DNA of 64,000 nt from Mucilaginibacter sp. L3T2-6 (GTDB lineage Bacteria; Bacteroidota; Bacteroidia; Sphingobacteriales; Sphingobacteriaceae), in assembly GCF_030519355.1 (NCBI RefSeq), contig NZ_JAUMKC010000005.1:62001-126000 (forward strand). The letters are read 5' to 3'. Positions within the stretch are counted from its first letter, which is position 1. The number at the start of each line of letters is the position of its first letter. A program made the translations under genes and the position numbers. Under the pieces are notes generated by a model. It had not been told where the DNA came from, ran no database searches, and was given only the letters and a program-made list of their open reading frames with translations. This document shows positions 60,808 through 64,000 of the stretch, piece after piece.

Positions 60808-61233
60808 TTAATCCTTCTTTATAAAAATACCATTCTCATCAAAAATCAAATCGCCACCTTTTATTTCGGCTTCGTACATGGTTTTACCGGCGGCATCGGT
60901 GATTTTCCCTGCCTCGCGTATTTTGGCACCTTTGTAATGCTCTTTAATATAAGCAGCAACGTTTTTAGGCAAAGCTGATATTGAAATTGCTTTTACAATC
61001 TCAACAAAAGTACCGTCCGGCTTAAACAATGCAGAATTATCTTCGCCTGATTTTCCTCCCCAGTTGGCTTCATAATTTCCTTTTTCCTTTTCCCAGCTTA
61101 CTTTAGTCGCTTCAGGGTACTTTTTGACCAGGGCGTCTTTTACAACTGCCGGTACATCTTTCTGTTTTAAATCCTGCGCCTGTAAACCACCAGCCATTAA
61201 AGCAATCGCAGCCGTCATTACTATCTTTTTCAT
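60808..61233 (-). CDS. PepSY-like secreted protein
   Basis: 141 aa with a signal peptide (1-19, ending LQAQ). Two halves resemble the PepSY-like domain common in Bacteroidota (VVKDALVKKYPEATKVSWEK, then ALPKNVAAYIKEHYKGAKIR). Each half has the helix-strand pattern of that fold. Periplasmic; probably a small protein-binding or inhibitor-like module. Function unknown. Confidence 0.82.
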   Translation of the reverse strand: MKKIVMTAAIALMAGGLQAQDLKQKDVPAVVKDALVKKYPEATKVSWEKEKGNYEANWGGKSGEDNSALFKPDGTFVEIVKAISISALPKNVAAYIKEHYKGAKIREAGKITDAAGKTMYEAEIKGGDLIFDENGIFIKKD

Positions 61234-61420
61234 ATAAATTGATTTTGTTTAATCAATTATAGCAATCCATTCTGTGCAAATATTGTGAAGATGCTGGGTT
61301 AAAGTTGTAGATGTGTAAAGGATATAATAGTTGTAAAAAGAGAAAAAAAGGAGGACCGTACAAGCCCTCCTAATAAATACTCCGGAATCCTAAAATCCAA
61401 TAAATACTACAAATCCTAAT

Positions 61421-62071
61421 TTAATCCCACTTATTCCCCCATGGGTCTTTAATATTGTATTGCTTCAGCACGTCGGCAGGCACGCCATCCCACTTGCCGG
61501 GAGCATTACCCATATAGCCCAGGTCTTGAATACCAATTTTGCTGGTATAAAAGCCTGAGGCCGTTAAGTCGCGCATCCGGTTAAAGAATGATACGCCCTG
61601 CTCCATGCCCGGTTTCGCTTTTTTAGGATAGGCAATTTCCGTCACCATTTCAATCTGTTGTGAGCTGCTGGCATCCACAAAAGTATGACCATAGCGCTGC
61701 AGGCATTGCACATCCAGCCAGCGGAGGCCCCCGCGCATAGGTGTTTGATGCTCGGGCATATCTTTTACAATAAACTCGATAAAATCAGGCACCTTAGCGT
61801 CAGATGCACCGCCGGAGCGGTCGTCTTTAGGGATAATGATATCGCCTAAAACGGTAATGGTAGCCATTTCGTGGTCGGTAAAAAACTTTTCGGCATTTAG
61901 CTTTTTATCCCGCTCTATTTCGAACGGTTGCCGGCCGGCTTCGTCAGCTGTCGGTGCTGCGCCTTTGTTGTCTTCGGCAAGCTTATTGTCTTTTGGCTTG
62001 CAGGCTTCCAGCAGCACACCTGCCGAGAGGGTGCCTATGCCTAAAGCCTTTAGTGAGTCGCGTCTGTTCAT
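61421..62071 (-). CDS. gluconate 2-dehydrogenase subunit 3 family protein
   Basis: 216 aa. Small subunit that accompanies GMC-type periplasmic sugar dehydrogenases. Starts with MNRRDSLKALGIGT, a twin-arginine-like signal ending near LLEAC, where the cysteine could be lipidated. The body has FTDHEMATITVLGDIIIPKD near residue 65 and the conserved LRWLDVQCLQRYG. The large GMC subunit is encoded 14 bases upstream on the same strand, so the two form one enzyme. Confidence 0.9.
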   Translation of the reverse strand: MNRRDSLKALGIGTLSAGVLLEACKPKDNKLAEDNKGAAPTADEAGRQPFEIERDKKLNAEKFFTDHEMATITVLGDIIIPKDDRSGGASDAKVPDFIEFIVKDMPEHQTPMRGGLRWLDVQCLQRYGHTFVDASSSQQIEMVTEIAYPKKAKPGMEQGVSFFNRMRDLTASGFYTSKIGIQDLGYMGNAPGKWDGVPADVLKQYNIKDPWGNKWD

Positions 62072-62085
62072 GTTATATAAATGAA

Positions 62086-63828
62086 TTAAACGTTGGTTTT
62101 CTTACGTTGAGATAAAATATATTCTGCAGTACGCATGCTAAGCGCCAAAATGGTCCAGGTAGCGTTCTTATCGCCCTGCTGTACAAAGGGAGCAGCATCA
62201 ACCACAAACAGGTTTTTACAATCATGCGCCTGGCAGTACTTGTTCAGCGCCGATTTTTTAGGGTCGTCGCCCATACGTACGGTACCTACTTCGTGAATGA
62301 TCATGCCAGGTGCTTCCAAACCATAATTGGTTTCCTTACCCGCCGGCGGACCATAAATTGCGCCACCCATGTTGTGCATAATCTCCTGGAAGGTATCCTG
62401 CATGTGCTTGGCCTGGTTTATCTCGTAGTCGCTCCATTTGTAGTGGAAACGCAATACCGGGATACCCCATTTATCAACCACGTTCGGGTCAATCTCGCAA
62501 TAGTTATCGTACCGTGCAATGGCAGTACCGCGACCGGCCATACCGAAGCCTGTTCCGTAAAAACGGCGGTAGTCATCTTTCAAACTGGCGCCAAAGCCGC
62601 CGGCTTCTTTCATCTTACCATCGCGGCCGGGTACTACGCCGTTCATGTTTTGTATACCGCCGCTAAAGCCGTAACCCGGCATGTGCAGGCCGCCGCCAAA
62701 CTCGATATGGTAACCGCGCGGGAAGTTCAGTTTTTTGTTATCATATACCCACGGGCCATAAATGTGCACGCTGCCTACACCGTCTTCGTTATAGCGCTTG
62801 CGGTCCATCAGTTCCGGAATCCATCCGCCAGCACTCGAGCCGGTAGAGTCATGTATATAATGGCCAACAACGCCACTGCTATTGGCAAGTCCGTTAGGAT
62901 GCTGTGCAGATTTTGAATTGAGCAGCAAGCGTGCAGATTCCCCCGCGCTGGCGCCTAATATCACAATATTTGCTTTTACCTGGTATTCCTGCATATCGTC
63001 TTTACTAACATACGATACGCCGGTAGCAAGCCCGTTGTTATCAGTCAGTACCTCGCGCACCATGGCGTTTGGTATCAGCTTAAGATTACCTGTTTTAATG
63101 GCCGGGATAACCAAACATGAGGAAGAAGAGAAATCGCCGTACACTTTACAGCTGCGCCCGCATTGGCCGCAAAAGAAACATGCACCGCGGTCTTTGTTGC
63201 CCGGCAAAGCTTCGGTAAGTACCGAGCCACGGCCCGCAATTACTTTTACACCTGCTTTTGCCGCGCCCTTCTTAATATAAAGCTCGTTCAAGCGTGGTTT
63301 TGGCGGCGGAAGAAAAATACCATCCGGTTCATTTGGTAAACCTTCCACAGTACCGTAAACGCCGATCATCCGGTCAACTTTATCGTAAAACGGTTTTACG
63401 TCTTCATAGCTTATCGGCCAGTCATCAGTAAGGCCGTCAATATGATGCCCTTTAAAATCATCGGGCCCCATGCGTAACGAAATGCGGCCCCAGTGATTGG
63501 TCCGGCCGCCCATCATGCGCGAGCGAAACCAATGAAATTCGGTGTTGTCTTTGGTGGTATAGGGCTCGCCGTCAATTTCCCAGCCGCCATAGGCAGCGTC
63601 AAAATCGCCGAAATAGCGGGTCGTGCCTGCGCCCCTGCGTGGAGATTCATACGGCCATTTTAGCTGCATCGAATCTTTTGCCGGGTCGAAGTAAGGCCCC
63701 GCCTCCAGCATTAAAACTTTTAACCCGGCATGGGCCAGCACATATCCTGCCATGCCTCCTCCTGCGCCCGAGCCTACAACAATGGCATCGTACACGGTAG
63801 ATGATTTTTTTATTTGTATATCGTCCAT
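62086..63828 (-). CDS. GMC family oxidoreductase, large subunit of a sugar 3-dehydrogenase-like enzyme
   Basis: 580 aa flavoprotein. FAD-binding VVGSGAGGGMAGYVLAHAGL at the N-terminus, RSRMMGGRTNHWGRISLRMG near residue 105, and the C-terminal GMC block with HEVGTVRMGDDPKKSAL and LFVVDAAPFVQQGDKNATWT (active-site His in HEVGT). An unusual cysteine cluster, CFFCGQCGRSC near residue 218, could bind an Fe-S cluster, as in FAD-dependent glucose or glucoside dehydrogenases. With the small subunit and the DUF1080 gene next door it likely oxidises glycosides at C3. Confidence 0.9.
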   Translation of the reverse strand: MDDIQIKKSSTVYDAIVVGSGAGGGMAGYVLAHAGLKVLMLEAGPYFDPAKDSMQLKWPYESPRRGAGTTRYFGDFDAAYGGWEIDGEPYTTKDNTEFHWFRSRMMGGRTNHWGRISLRMGPDDFKGHHIDGLTDDWPISYEDVKPFYDKVDRMIGVYGTVEGLPNEPDGIFLPPPKPRLNELYIKKGAAKAGVKVIAGRGSVLTEALPGNKDRGACFFCGQCGRSCKVYGDFSSSSCLVIPAIKTGNLKLIPNAMVREVLTDNNGLATGVSYVSKDDMQEYQVKANIVILGASAGESARLLLNSKSAQHPNGLANSSGVVGHYIHDSTGSSAGGWIPELMDRKRYNEDGVGSVHIYGPWVYDNKKLNFPRGYHIEFGGGLHMPGYGFSGGIQNMNGVVPGRDGKMKEAGGFGASLKDDYRRFYGTGFGMAGRGTAIARYDNYCEIDPNVVDKWGIPVLRFHYKWSDYEINQAKHMQDTFQEIMHNMGGAIYGPPAGKETNYGLEAPGMIIHEVGTVRMGDDPKKSALNKYCQAHDCKNLFVVDAAPFVQQGDKNATWTILALSMRTAEYILSQRKKTNV

Positions 63829-63917
63829 ATCTGGTTAGTCATTGGCCATTAGCCATTGGATTATTGGGTTAGCGTATTTTTACTAATGACCAATGACCAA
63901 TGACTAATGACAATCAA
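63829..63917. repeat. short inverted and direct repeats of CATTGG / CCAATG
   Basis: TAGTCATTGGCCATTAGCCA near 63836 is mirrored by GACCAATGACCAATGACTAA near 63888. Intergenic; no gene. Confidence 0.6.
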
Positions 63918-64000
63918 TTAAAGTTCTTTAATAGTAATATCTTTAAAGCAAACTACAGCCCCGTGGTCTTGCAGTGCGATGTGGCCTTTTGGATAGGCAG
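63918..64000 (-). CDS. 3' end of a DUF1080 (3-keto-disaccharide hydrolase-like) gene, partial
   Basis: Only the last 27 codons are in the window; the gene continues past 64000. The frame ends YPKGHIALQDHG, VVCFKDITIKEL, stop at 63918-63920. The pattern GxIxLQDHGxxVxFxxIxIKEL is the typical C-terminus of DUF1080 proteins. These cleave 3-keto-glycosides, the products expected from the adjacent GMC enzyme. Confidence 0.8.
   Translation of the reverse strand, partial: AYPKGHIALQDHGAVVCFKDITIKEL

Overview
The window looks like chromosome from a member of the Bacteroidota, most likely the Sphingobacteriaceae and probably a Mucilaginibacter-like bacterium. The reasons are a gliding-motility lipoprotein (GldH), many lipoproteins and secreted proteins with Bacteroidota-type signal peptides, several TAnnTTTG (-7) promoter boxes, no consistent Shine-Dalgarno sequences, and palindromic intergenic repeats of a kind common in this phylum. 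The genus is inference. No phage or plasmid backbone, CRISPR array or complete insertion sequence was seen.

Layout. 0-8.4 kb: a replication/gliding block (holB, ricT-like, gldH), secreted proteins, a lactonase, a pseudouridine synthase with a long disordered head, and a lytic transglycosylase. 8.6-14.4 kb: uvrA, a Crp/Fnr regulator followed by a perfect FNR-type palindrome, a TPR-like protein and the bifunctional NAD(P)HX repair enzyme. 14.8-21.0 kb: a molybdenum hydroxylase operon (2Fe-2S subunit with Tat signal, FAD subunit) with two tandem paralogous catalytic subunits. 21.1-27.1 kb: a prohibitin/rhodanese operon, a DUF4407 protein, a PIN toxin-antitoxin pair, a beta-helix protein and a decayed MntA-type nucleotidyltransferase. 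27.2-34.3 kb: M61 and M28 peptidases, then a histidine kinase, a PhoU-like DUF47 protein and a Pit phosphate transporter, with a candidate Pho box. 34.4-41.0 kb: a GlxA-type regulator, a sugar isomerase-like protein, a two-component pair and a PQQ-type sugar dehydrogenase.

41.0-45.5 kb is a repeat island. It holds a 136-bp tandem array, an ~80-bp repeat, a 300-bp composite tandem array containing a palindromic element, and a ~250-bp degenerate array. Between the arrays are an HTH gene, whose reading frame runs on past a TGA, and a small membrane zinc-ribbon protein.

45.5-64.0 kb: pyrH, an ABC-F ATPase, mnmG preceded by two parS-like 16-mers, a gamma carbonic anhydrase, tRNA-Gly(CCC), divergent nadB/nadA around an AT-rich spacer, nagA, a NIF3 protein, a coiled-coil zinc-ribbon protein, and a GMC oxidoreductase with its small subunit next to the end of a DUF1080 gene (3-keto-sugar chemistry). 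The parS-like pair beside mnmG suggests that this part of the chromosome is near the replication origin.

I did not find an obviously new multi-gene system. The strongest leads are regulatory and structural: the parS pair, the Pho box, the FNR box, the duplicated Mo-hydroxylase subunit and the nested repeat arrays.
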